NCBI GenBank assembly: GCA_937873395.1
Contig: CALMYH010000033.1
Coordinates: 1 to 64,000, forward strand
Direction of reading: 5' to 3'
From: an uncultured Burkholderiales bacterium
GTDB taxonomy: Bacteria > Pseudomonadota > Gammaproteobacteria > Burkholderiales > Burkholderiaceae_C
DNA length: 64,000 nucleotides
Part shown: positions 24,333 through 31,949 of the stretch, in pieces
Position numbering within the stretch: the first letter of the stretch is position 1
Layout: each line of letters opens with the position of its first letter
Notes under the pieces: generated by a model
Databases searched by the model: none
The model's input: the letters and a program-made list of their open reading frames with translations, nothing else
What the model was told of the DNA's origin: nothing
Translations under genes and position numbers: made by a program

Positions 24333-26054
24333 TCAGACATTGAACCCCCCCAGACTCTGGATGCGTTCCACATGGGCCAGCATGGATCGCTTGGCCACCG
24401 GCCACAGGCGTTCGGGCACGTCGTTGTAGGCCAGGGCCACCCAGTCGTCCAGGGTGCCGTCGGGGCGGGTGCGCATGGCGGTGGCGACCTTGGCTTCGCG
24501 GGCTAGCCGGTGGGCTTTCAGTTGGGCGATGGCGGCGCGGGCGCCGCCGTGCTCCGGGGCGCTGGGGTTGTCGGCGCTGCGTGGGTGGTCACCCAGCACA
24601 TAGCCGTGGGCCGGCAGAATGAAGTGGACGTTGTACTCGCCGCACAGGCGGTCGAGCTTGTCCAGCGAGTCGAGGTAGTCGCCCATGTGCCCGTCGGGCG
24701 GGTCGATGACGGTGGTGCTGCCGTTGAGGATGTGGTCGCCGCTGAACAGCAGGCCGTCTTCTTCCAGGATCAGGCAGAGGTGGTTGGCGGCGTGGCCCGG
24801 GGTGTGCACCACCTGCAGGGTGTGGCGCACTTCCGCCTCGCCCGAGGCGCCCACCAGCTCGATGCGTTCGCCGTCGGCGAGGCTGCGTTCGGGCACAAAA
24901 TGGCTGTTCGTGCGGGCGGTGCTGGCGCTGGGCAGGCCCAGGACGGGCGGGGGCGGCGAGCCGGCGCGGGTGCACAGGGCCTGCAGGCGCGGTGCGCCCG
25001 GCGAGTGGTCGGGGTGCGAGTGGGTGCAGACGATGGCGCGGATGTCGCCACCGGTGGCGCGCCACAGGCGCTCGATGTGCTCGGGCTCGTCCGGGCCCGG
25101 GTCGATCACCACATGGCCGCAGGCCGGGTCGCCCACCACGTAGCTGTTGGTGCCGGGGCCGGTCATCATGCCGGGGTTGGGCGCGGTCAGGCGCTGCACA
25201 TGGCGCAACAGCGGCACCGGCCGTTCGGTCTGCCAGGCCAGCTCGTGCACGATGCGCCCGTCCGGGCAGACCAGGGCCAGCTCGCCGAACGGCGACTCGT
25301 GCTCCATGTGGCGCGATTCCTTGCCGTGCATCAGGCCGGCGCGCGGGCAGCTGGTGAACAGCGGCTGTTCGTTGACGGCGCACGCCTCCAGCACCGCCTG
25401 TACGCTGGGATAGGCCTGCAGCCGTTCCAGCGTGCGGATGGTCGGGAAGATGATGAAGAAGTCGCCGGCGGCGTGGCGCGCCAGGGCGTCGGCCGGGCGT
25501 ATCCACACCGGCTCGAACTGCTCGGATTCGTCGGCCACCGGCTCCTGTCCCTCGGGCATGCGGGCCACCAGAAAGGGCACGTCGAAACGGCGCGGCAGGT
25601 CGCGGTCGGTGATCCAGTGGGCCAGCACGAACACCTCGTCGGCCGCCAGGCGCAGGCCCAGCGATTCGCACTGTGGAGCAAACGGCGCCTTGCGGTCCAG
25701 CCGGGCCAGGTCGGTCGCGTCGGCGTGCGGGCCGTCGCTGCGCCGGGCCAGCAGAATGCCCAGCTCCTCAAAGCTTTCGCGGATGGCCGCAATGGCCTGT
25801 GTCAGGTGCAGGTCCGACTGGGAGGGCCGCCGCTGCGCCAGCCGGTGCGACTGCGCGTCGGCGGCGTCGATGCCACCGCCCGGGAACACATAGGCGCCGG
25901 GGGCGAAGCTGGCGGTCATCGAGCGGCGCGTCATCAGCACCTCGATGCCCGGGTGGCCGGGGTCGGCGCTGTCGCGCAACAGCAGGACGGTGGCGGCCGG
26001 TCGCAGCGGCGCCGGGGAACGGGGTGCGTGCAGGAGTTGGGTGGGGCGGACCAT
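24333..26054 (-). CDS. NUDIX hydrolase / metallo-beta-lactamase-fold fusion protein
   Basis: Two-domain protein of 573 aa. The N-terminal half (about 1-260) is a NUDT19-like NUDIX domain: FVPGGG-like FPGGGI, then AIRESFEELGILL, the core of the Nudix box. The C-terminal half (about 290-573) is a metallo-beta-lactamase domain with THSHPDHSPG, HTPGHAANH and FSGDHIL motifs, most like LACTB2-type hydrolases or endoribonucleases. The likely actions are cleavage of a nucleoside diphosphate derivative such as CoA and of an ester or phosphodiester; whether the activities are linked is unknown. ATG 26054 was chosen because CACAAT lies 6 nt upstream; the open frame beyond it is antisense to dapF. Convergent with rnpB. 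Confidence 0.88.
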   Translation of the reverse strand: MVRPTQLLHAPRSPAPLRPAATVLLLRDSADPGHPGIEVLMTRRSMTASFAPGAYVFPGGGIDAADAQSHRLAQRRPSQSDLHLTQAIAAIRESFEELGILLARRSDGPHADATDLARLDRKAPFAPQCESLGLRLAADEVFVLAHWITDRDLPRRFDVPFLVARMPEGQEPVADESEQFEPVWIRPADALARHAAGDFFIIFPTIRTLERLQAYPSVQAVLEACAVNEQPLFTSCPRAGLMHGKESRHMEHESPFGELALVCPDGRIVHELAWQTERPVPLLRHVQRLTAPNPGMMTGPGTNSYVVGDPACGHVVIDPGPDEPEHIERLWRATGGDIRAIVCTHSHPDHSPGAPRLQALCTRAGSPPPPVLGLPSASTARTNSHFVPERSLADGERIELVGASGEAEVRHTLQVVHTPGHAANHLCLILEEDGLLFSGDHILNGSTTVIDPPDGHMGDYLDSLDKLDRLCGEYNVHFILPAHGYVLGDHPRSADNPSAPEHGGARAAIAQLKAHRLAREAKVATAMRTRPDGTLDDWVALAYNDVPERLWPVAKRSMLAHVERIQSLGGFNV

Positions 26055-26123
26055 GCGGCCATTGTGCGACAGCCCGAGCGCGCAAGCGCGGCACCTGGGT
26101 GACGCTGCCCGATAATCCCTTTC

Positions 26124-26996
26124 ATGCGCATCCGTTTCACCAAAATGCAGGGCGCCGGCAACGACTTTGTCGTGCTGGACGAAACGCGCGGGCGGCTGGG
26201 GCTGAGCACGGCGCAATACCGCTTCCTGGCCGACCGCCATTTCGGGGTCGGTGCCGACCAGATCCTGAGTGTGCGGCCGTCGCCGGGCCCGGGGCTGGAC
26301 TTCGAATACGTCATTCACAACGCCGACGGCGGCGAGGTCGAGCACTGCGGCAACGGCGCGCGCTGCTTCGTGCGTTATGTGCACGACAAGGGCCTGACCG
26401 ATCGCAACCCGGTGCGGGTGAAGGTGAAGAACGGCGAGCTCAGCCTGGCCGCCAACCCGGACGGCCGGGTCACGGTGGACATGGGCGCGCCGGTGTTCGC
26501 GGCCGAGCGGATCCCGTTTCTGTCGGCGGGTCTGTCGCACGAGTCGGTCGGTGCCTTCGAGCACTGGCTGCTGCCCCTGGCCGATGGCGTGGCGCCGGTG
26601 TCGGTGCTGTCCATGGGCAATCCGCACGCGGTGCTGCTGGTGGCCGACGTCGACCGCGCGCCGGTGCTGTCCTGGGGGCCCCAGATCGAATCGCACCTCG
26701 CGTTCCCGCAGCGGGTCAACGCGGGTTTTCTGCAGGTGGTGGACCGGCACACCGCGCGCCTGCGCGTCTACGAGCGAGGCGCCGGCGAAACCCTGGCCTG
26801 TGGCACGGGCGCCTGCGCGGCCGTGGTGGCCGGCGTTCGCCTGGGCCTGCTCGACGGGCCGGTCGACGTCCACACGCGCGGCGGTGTGCTGACCATAGCC
26901 TGGCAGGACACGCCGACCCACGACGCGCCGGTCTTCATGACCGGGCCCGCCACCACCGTATTCGAGGGCGAAATCGAGCTGCCCGAAACCCTCTGA
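26124..26996 (+). CDS. dapF: Diaminopimelate epimerase
   Basis: PLP-independent racemase of 290 aa converting LL- to meso-diaminopimelate for lysine and peptidoglycan. The two catalytic cysteines lie in EHCGNGARC and [10 protein letters not shown]-terminal [15 protein letters not shown] is the family start. It leads the dapF-DUF484-xerC order also known from E. coli. GATAAT (26111-26116) ends 7 nt before the ATG with no Shine-Dalgarno sequence, suggesting a leaderless operon mRNA. Confidence 0.97.
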   Translation: MRIRFTKMQGAGNDFVVLDETRGRLGLSTAQYRFLADRHFGVGADQILSVRPSPGPGLDFEYVIHNADGGEVEHCGNGARCFVRYVHDKGLTDRNPVRVKVKNGELSLAANPDGRVTVDMGAPVFAAERIPFLSAGLSHESVGAFEHWLLPLADGVAPVSVLSMGNPHAVLLVADVDRAPVLSWGPQIESHLAFPQRVNAGFLQVVDRHTARLRVYERGAGETLACGTGACAAVVAGVRLGLLDGPVDVHTRGGVLTIAWQDTPTHDAPVFMTGPATTVFEGEIELPETL

Positions 26997-27014
26997 CAAT
27001 TCAGGGACGACCGC

Positions 27015-27707
27015 ATGAGCCACAACCCCATTCCGCCCATCACCGAAGACGACATCGCCAACTACCTGGCCAACACCCCCGATTTCTTCGAGCGCCACGC
27101 CGGCTTGCTGGCCGCTGTGCAGCTGACCAGTCCGCACGGCCAGCGGGCGGTGAGCCTGCAGGAGCGCCAGGCCGAGATGCTGCGCGAGAAGATCCGCGGG
27201 CTGGAGCTCAAGGCGGCCGAGATGATCCGCCACGGGCAGGAGAACACCGCCATTGCCGATCGCCTGCAGCGCTGGACGCGCGAGCTGTTGCTGACTCGCG
27301 AGGCGCGCGATCTTCCCGAGGTGATCACACGGGAACTGGCCGGCCAGTTTCTGGTGCCGCAGGTCGCCATCAAGGTCTGGGGCGTGATGCCCGAGCTGGC
27401 CGGCGAAGCCTTTGCCCAGGGTGTCACGGACGATGCCATCACTTTTGCCTCGTCACTTTTTCAGCCCTACTGCGGCGGCAACCCCGGGCTGGAGGCCGCG
27501 CAGTGGCTGGGCGATCCGGCGGCGGCCGCCTCGCTGGCGCTGATTCCCCTGCGGGTCGGTGCGGCGCCCGAGGCCTTCGGCCTGCTGGTACTGGCATCGG
27601 GCGACCCGCAGCGTTTCACGCCCGACATGGGGACCGACTTCCTGTCCCGCATCGGGGAAACGGCCAGTGCGGCGCTGGCCCGCCTGCGACCCCTGGCCAG
27701 CGGCTGA
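27015..27707 (+). CDS. DUF484 family protein
   Basis: Protein of 230 aa. The N-terminal motif ITEDDIANYLANTPDFFERH, followed by a coiled-coil helix and a GAF-like C-terminal domain, is the DUF484 (YigA) signature. Function unknown; it is almost always encoded between dapF and xerC, as here (19 bp after dapF, 6 bp before xerC). No membrane segment or signal peptide. Confidence 0.9.
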   Translation: MSHNPIPPITEDDIANYLANTPDFFERHAGLLAAVQLTSPHGQRAVSLQERQAEMLREKIRGLELKAAEMIRHGQENTAIADRLQRWTRELLLTREARDLPEVITRELAGQFLVPQVAIKVWGVMPELAGEAFAQGVTDDAITFASSLFQPYCGGNPGLEAAQWLGDPAAAASLALIPLRVGAAPEAFGLLVLASGDPQRFTPDMGTDFLSRIGETASAALARLRPLASG

Positions 27708-27713
27708 CCCGTC

Positions 27714-28721
27714 ATGGACTCGTCCGCGTCCTGCCCGGCTGCCTCTGGCGATGCCGCGCTGGTGGCGGCCTATCTGGAGCATGTGCGGGTTCAGCGTCGC
27801 CTGGCCGACCGCACCGTGAGCCTGTACACCGACGCGCTGGCCTGGCTGGCCCGGTACACCCAGGAGGCCGGGCTTCGCCTCGGTCAGGTGCAGCCGGCCC
27901 ATGTGCGGCGCTGGGTGGCGCGTCTGCACGGCGCCGGGCGCAGTCCCCGCACGCTGGCCCTGCTGCTGTCGGCGTGGCGGGGCTTCTACACCTGGCTGGT
28001 CCGGCAGGGCCACACCGAGCACAACCCGGTGCAGGGCGTTCGGGCCCCCAAGGCCGGCAAGCCACTGCCCAAGGCGCTGGGTGTGGACGATGCGGTCCGC
28101 CTGGCATCGCACCGGGAGGAAGGCGACGATCCGGTGCTGGAGGCGCGCGACCGCTGCATCACCGAGCTGCTGTACGGGTGTGGCCTGCGCATCGGCGAGC
28201 TGGTCGGGCTGGACACTGCGCCCGGTCCGCTGGCCCGGGGCTGGGTCGACCTGCAGGCCGCCGAGGCCCATGTGCTGGGCAAGGGGTCCAAACGCCGCAC
28301 GGTACCCGTGGGTGCAGCCGCGCTGCAGGCCTTGCGCGACTGGCTGGCGCTGCGCCCGGGCTGGCAAGGGGACGATCCGGCGCTGTTCATCGGCGCCCGG
28401 GGACTGCGCCTGAGCCCGCAGCACATCCGCCTGCGCCTGCGTCGACGGTCCCGGCTGGCGGAACTGGCGGTTCCGGTGCATCCGCACATGCTGCGCCACT
28501 CCTACGCCAGTCACCTGTTGCAATCGAGCCAGGACCTGAGGGCGGTGCAGGAACTGCTCGGCCACGCCAGCATCAGCACCACGCAGGTCTACACCCGACT
28601 GGACTTCCAGCACCTGGCCCGCGTCTACGACCAGGCCCACCCCAGAGCCCGGTCTCGAGAGCGGACGCCGCCGGACGCCGAAGGGTGTCCGGGGCTCGCG
28701 ACCGACATCCCGGACGATTGA
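27714..28721 (+). CDS. xerC: Tyrosine recombinase XerC
   Basis: Site-specific recombinase of 335 aa that with XerD resolves chromosome dimers at dif. An N-terminal SAM-like core-binding domain (about 20-110) precedes the catalytic domain with GCGLRIGEL (first Arg), HPHMLRHSYASHLL (His-Arg), GHASISTTQVY (His) and the nucleophile Tyr in QVYTRLD. The length slightly exceeds the usual 300 aa because of a Pro/Ser-rich start and a charged C-terminal tail. It is the last gene of the dapF operon. Confidence 0.95.
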   Translation: MDSSASCPAASGDAALVAAYLEHVRVQRRLADRTVSLYTDALAWLARYTQEAGLRLGQVQPAHVRRWVARLHGAGRSPRTLALLLSAWRGFYTWLVRQGHTEHNPVQGVRAPKAGKPLPKALGVDDAVRLASHREEGDDPVLEARDRCITELLYGCGLRIGELVGLDTAPGPLARGWVDLQAAEAHVLGKGSKRRTVPVGAAALQALRDWLALRPGWQGDDPALFIGARGLRLSPQHIRLRLRRRSRLAELAVPVHPHMLRHSYASHLLQSSQDLRAVQELLGHASISTTQVYTRLDFQHLARVYDQAHPRARSRERTPPDAEGCPGLATDIPDD

Positions 28722-28824
28722 GGCAGAACCCCGGTGCACAGGGTATTCCCGATGGCGCGACCTTCAGAGCGGCGCAAAATCAGCGCATAAGCAAACGCTA
28801 CCAAGTTTTCCCAAGGAGATGACC

Positions 28825-29259
28825 ATGTCCAGACTGCTGCTGTCCCTCAAATCCCTGATGCTGGCGACGCTGCTGGCACTGACCCTGCCCGCCGGCGCCT
28901 CCGAGCCGATCAAGGTCGTCTACCACATGAGTGAAGGCATTCCCCAGGCGTCCCGGGCGGTCAACAACATTCGCAACCACCTGGCGGCCGACCCGACGGC
29001 CAAGATCGTGGTGGTGACCCACGGTCTGGGCATCGATTTCCTGCTGGAAGGCGCCACCAACCAGATGGAACAGCCCTTCGCCGGCGCCATTTCGGACCTG
29101 GCCAGCAAGGGCGTCGAGTTCCGGGTCTGCAACAACACCCTGGTGGCGCGCAGGATCGAAGCCAACAAGGTGGCCATGGAGGCCAAGGTGGTGCCTTCGG
29201 GTGTGGCCGAGGTGGCCCGGCTGCAGGCCCGGGAGGGTTACGCCTACCTGCGCCCCTGA
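28825..29259 (+). CDS. Periplasmic DsrE-family protein
   Basis: Protein of 144 aa with an N-terminal signal peptide (about residues 1-25) followed by a DsrE/DsrF-like fold: IKVVYHMSEG..., KIVVVTHGLGIDFLLEG, GVEFRVCNNTL, with one conserved Cys. DsrE-like proteins take part in sulphur relay, but exported single-domain members have no known role. ATG 28825 is preferred over ATG 28819 because AAGGAG (28813-28818) is then 6 nt upstream. A strong terminator follows. Confidence 0.84.
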   Translation: MSRLLLSLKSLMLATLLALTLPAGASEPIKVVYHMSEGIPQASRAVNNIRNHLAADPTAKIVVVTHGLGIDFLLEGATNQMEQPFAGAISDLASKGVEFRVCNNTLVARRIEANKVAMEAKVVPSGVAEVARLQAREGYAYLRP

Positions 29260-29281
29260 GTCGACTGAAAGCCGCGAAGAA

Positions 29282-29305
29282 GCCGGGCCCGGGCCCGGCT
29301 TTTTT
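29282..29305 (+). terminator. Rho-independent terminator after the DsrE-like gene
   Basis: The perfect palindrome GCCGGGCCCGGGCCCGGC (29282-29299) is followed by six T (29300-29305). It separates the DsrE-like gene from the COG0523 GTPase gene. Confidence 0.9.
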
Positions 29306-29341
29306 CTTTCAGCGCCACGCCCGTGGCTCGACTACACTCCC

Positions 29342-29376
29342 CGGGTTGAACCCGAAGCCCGTCAGTGGGCACTGAC
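29342..29376 (+). promoter_or_regulatory. Two adjacent inverted repeats in the leader of the COG0523 GTPase gene
   Basis: CGGGTT-G-AACCCG (29342-29354) and GTCAGTG-GG-CACTGAC (29361-29376) lie between a possible -10 (TACACT, 29333-29338) and the ATG at 29381. The second ends only 4 nt before the start codon, where a Shine-Dalgarno sequence would normally be, and none is visible. They could be operator sites for a metal-responsive repressor or RNA hairpins controlling initiation; neither can be decided here. Confidence 0.45.
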
Positions 29377-29380
29377 TGCC

Positions 29381-30463
29381 ATGTCTCTCATTCCCGCCAC
29401 CATCCTCACCGGTTTTCTCGGCTCCGGCAAGACCACCTTGCTCAAACGGGTGCTCTCAGAGGCCCATGGCCAGAAGATCGCCGTGGTCGAGAACGAGTTC
29501 GGCGAAGAAAACATCGACAACGAGATCCTGATCGCCGACACGCAGGAAAACATCATCCAGATGAGCAATGGCTGCATCTGCTGCACCATCCGCGACGACC
29601 TGCGCGCCACCCTGGCCGACCTGGCGCAAAAGAAGCGCAAGGGTGAGCTGGACTTCGAACGCGTGGTGATCGAAACCACCGGCCTGGCCGACCCGGGTCC
29701 GGTGGCCCAGACCTTCTTCATGGACGACGAAGTGGCCGAGCAGTACCTGCTCGACTCCATCCTGACGCTGGTCGACGCCAAGCACGCCGCGCAGCAGCTC
29801 AACGACCGCCAGGAGGCCCGCCGCCAGGTGGGCTTCGCCGACCAGCTGTTCATCAGCAAGACCGACCTGGTCGGTCAGGACGAGGTCGATGCGCTCATCC
29901 ACCGCCTCAAGCACATGAACCCGCGAGCCCCGGTCCGCCCGGTGCATTTCGGCGAGGTCCCGATCAAGGACGTGTTCGACCTGCGCGGCTTCAACCTCAA
30001 TGCCAAGCTCGACATCGACCCCGATTTCCTCAAGACCGACGACGACCACGACCACGGCCACGACCATGGCCACGATCACCACGATCACGACCATGAACAC
30101 GGCGAGCACTGCAACCACCCCTCGCACCGGCACGGGCATGAGCACGGGCATCACCATCACCACGATGACGACGTCAAGAGCTTCGTCTACCGCGCCACCA
30201 GGCCGTTCAACCCGGCCAAGCTGGAGGATTTCCTCGGTGCGGTGGTCCAGGTCTATGGCCCGCGCATGCTGCGTTACAAGGGGGTGCTCGACATGCTGGG
30301 CACCGAGCGCAAGGTGATTTTCCAGGGCGTGCACCAGCTCATGGGCAGCGACCTGGGGCCGCCCTGGAAAGACGGCGAGGTGCGCGAGAGCAAAATGGTG
30401 TTCATCGGCATCGACCTGCCCAAGGACATCCTGACCCAGGGTCTGGACCAGTCACTGGCCTGA
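29381..30463 (+). CDS. COG0523 (CobW/ZNG-type) metal-chaperone GTPase
   Basis: GTPase of 360 aa. Walker A GFLGSGKTTL (about 11-20), metal-binding CICC (65-68), NEFGEE and the guanine-specificity motif SKTD (159-162) are present. A His/Asp-rich loop fills residues 220-264, then the CobW C-terminal domain. Such proteins insert or traffic zinc or cobalt in the cytoplasm; the His loop suggests zinc binding. It lies upstream of a dksA whose zinc ligands are lost. The start at 29381 gives the standard N-terminus MSLIPATILTGF. Confidence 0.92.
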   Translation: MSLIPATILTGFLGSGKTTLLKRVLSEAHGQKIAVVENEFGEENIDNEILIADTQENIIQMSNGCICCTIRDDLRATLADLAQKKRKGELDFERVVIETTGLADPGPVAQTFFMDDEVAEQYLLDSILTLVDAKHAAQQLNDRQEARRQVGFADQLFISKTDLVGQDEVDALIHRLKHMNPRAPVRPVHFGEVPIKDVFDLRGFNLNAKLDIDPDFLKTDDDHDHGHDHGHDHHDHDHEHGEHCNHPSHRHGHEHGHHHHHDDDVKSFVYRATRPFNPAKLEDFLGAVVQVYGPRMLRYKGVLDMLGTERKVIFQGVHQLMGSDLGPPWKDGEVRESKMVFIGIDLPKDILTQGLDQSLA

Positions 30464-30841
30464 GATGAGCGACCTCGATCACCTCTGCCACGCACAGGAC
30501 GCCGATCGCGGCGCCGCTGCCGTGGTTGCAGGGAAGCATTGACAGGAGGGATTGTGCTGTTTGTCTCCATTCTCCAACGCCTGGGCTTCCGATCGGAACC
30601 CGCGTCACCTGCGCGCCAGCCGGCATCGCTACAATCGCGGCCCGCAGACGAGCGTGCGGAACGAGCGGTGAAGCGATCGCGGGCGAGGGTTGCTCCTGCG
30701 CCGGCAGCAGACTCCGTTCGGGGTATAACAGCAGTATCGTCGGCAAAAGGCCCACGGCCCCCGGTTCGGCAACCGCCTGGCGGCGATGATGGGCGCAGCG
30801 CAAGCGACCCCGTCATGCCAGGTACTGAGAGGAGACACCTA
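30464..30841 (+). other. 378-bp intergenic region upstream of dksA
   Basis: No convincing gene. Candidate promoter elements are TACAAT at 30630-30635, TATAAC at 30724-30729 and a TTGACA at 30539-30544 without a good -10. If the first is used, dksA has a leader of about 200 nt. GAGGAGA 8-10 nt before the GTG start is the dksA ribosome-binding site. The open frame running from 30539 into dksA is not needed to explain the gene. Confidence 0.5.
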
Positions 30842-31903
30842 GTGAAAGCCCCGGCGACCAGGACAGCGACTTCCGGCAAGTCTGCCGCGGCCGGCACGCG
30901 GCCGGCTTCTGTGGCGCGGGCCAAGGGCAGCGCCCAGCCTGCGACGACTGGCCAGGGGGCGCGTTCGGCGGCGGCCACGAAGGCCACGAAGTCTTCTTCT
31001 GCCCAGGCAGCTGCTCGTCCCAAGGCAGCCGGCAAGGCATCGGCGAAGGCGGCGAGCACACCGGTGAAATCCCCGGCCAAGAGCCAGACCAAGGCGCCGG
31101 TCAAGGCCGCGACAAAGCCGGCCACCGGCAAGGCGGCGCCTGTTTCCGTGCAGCGCCCGGCTGCAAGGCCCGCGGCCACCGCTGGCAAGGCCACCCCCGT
31201 GGCTCAGGGCAAGGCGGTCAAGGCGGCTGCCGCGCCGGCGAAGCCGGCCAAGCCTGCGCCGGTGCTGCCGGTCGTTACGATCGAGCCGGCGGCACGCCCC
31301 CTGGGCAAGCGCGCCGCCAAGAAAGCCATGATGGAGCAGATGACCCAGGCGGCGGTGGTACCCTCGCACGCTCCGGATGCCGCCAAAGCCACTTTTTCCT
31401 CTCTGAACGAACGTCCCGTGATGACCACTTCCGTTCCATCCTCCCTCCAGAAGGACCCCAAGCGGGCCAACAACTGGAAGTCCCTGCCGGTGGAGCAGCT
31501 GACCGACCAGGACATCCTGTCCATGCCTGACGGCGAATACATGAACGATGTCCAGCTGGCCTTCTTCAGGCGCAAGCTGACCCAGCTCAAGGCGGACATG
31601 CTGGCCAACGCCGGCGAGACCACCGAACACCTGCGCGAAGACACGGTGGTGGTGCCCGACCCAGCCGATCGTGCCACCATCGAAGAAGAGCATGCGCTCG
31701 AATTGCGCACGCGGGACCGTGAGCGCAAGCTCCTCAAGAAGATCGAGCAGGCGATCGTACGAATTGACGCGGGCGATTACGGCTACTGCGACGAAACCGG
31801 AGAACCGATCGGTGTCGGACGCCTCCTGGCCCGGCCGACCGCCAGCCTTTCGCTGGAGGCCCAGCAACGCCGAGAACTCAAGCAGAAAATGTTCGGTGAC
31901 TGA
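30842..31903 (+). CDS. dksA: RNA polymerase-binding transcription factor DksA with long basic N-terminal tail
   Basis: Protein of 353 aa. The C-terminal 150 residues are DksA: the coiled coil that enters the RNA polymerase secondary channel (LPVEQLTDQDILSMPDGEYM, then helices with the tip Asp-Ala region) and the C-terminal knuckle CDETGEPIGVGRLLARPTAS. Where E. coli has four zinc cysteines, this one has Cys, Thr, Ser, Ala, so it cannot bind zinc classically. About 190 N-terminal residues are Ala/Lys/Pro repeats like histone H1 tails. The GTG at 30842 was chosen for its GAGGAGA site. DksA with ppGpp mediates the stringent response. Confidence 0.92.
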   Translation: MKAPATRTATSGKSAAAGTRPASVARAKGSAQPATTGQGARSAAATKATKSSSAQAAARPKAAGKASAKAASTPVKSPAKSQTKAPVKAATKPATGKAAPVSVQRPAARPAATAGKATPVAQGKAVKAAAAPAKPAKPAPVLPVVTIEPAARPLGKRAAKKAMMEQMTQAAVVPSHAPDAAKATFSSLNERPVMTTSVPSSLQKDPKRANNWKSLPVEQLTDQDILSMPDGEYMNDVQLAFFRRKLTQLKADMLANAGETTEHLREDTVVVPDPADRATIEEEHALELRTRDRERKLLKKIEQAIVRIDAGDYGYCDETGEPIGVGRLLARPTASLSLEAQQRRELKQKMFGD

Positions 31904-31949
31904 CCGCCTCTGACGATCTCGACGCTACGACAGCCAGGCAAACGACCCC

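Noticed and set aside
24333..27233. A 966-codon minus-strand open frame extending past the NUDIX fusion gene
   Set aside because: The part beyond 26054 is antisense to dapF and part of the DUF484 gene, with no protein-like composition; ATG 26054 gives a normal NUDIX N-terminus.
25673..28822. A 1049-codon plus-strand open frame
   Set aside because: Low-complexity Arg/Ala/Gly/Pro translation that lies antisense to the NUDIX gene and out of frame with dapF, DUF484 and xerC. Long stop-free frames are expected at this GC content.
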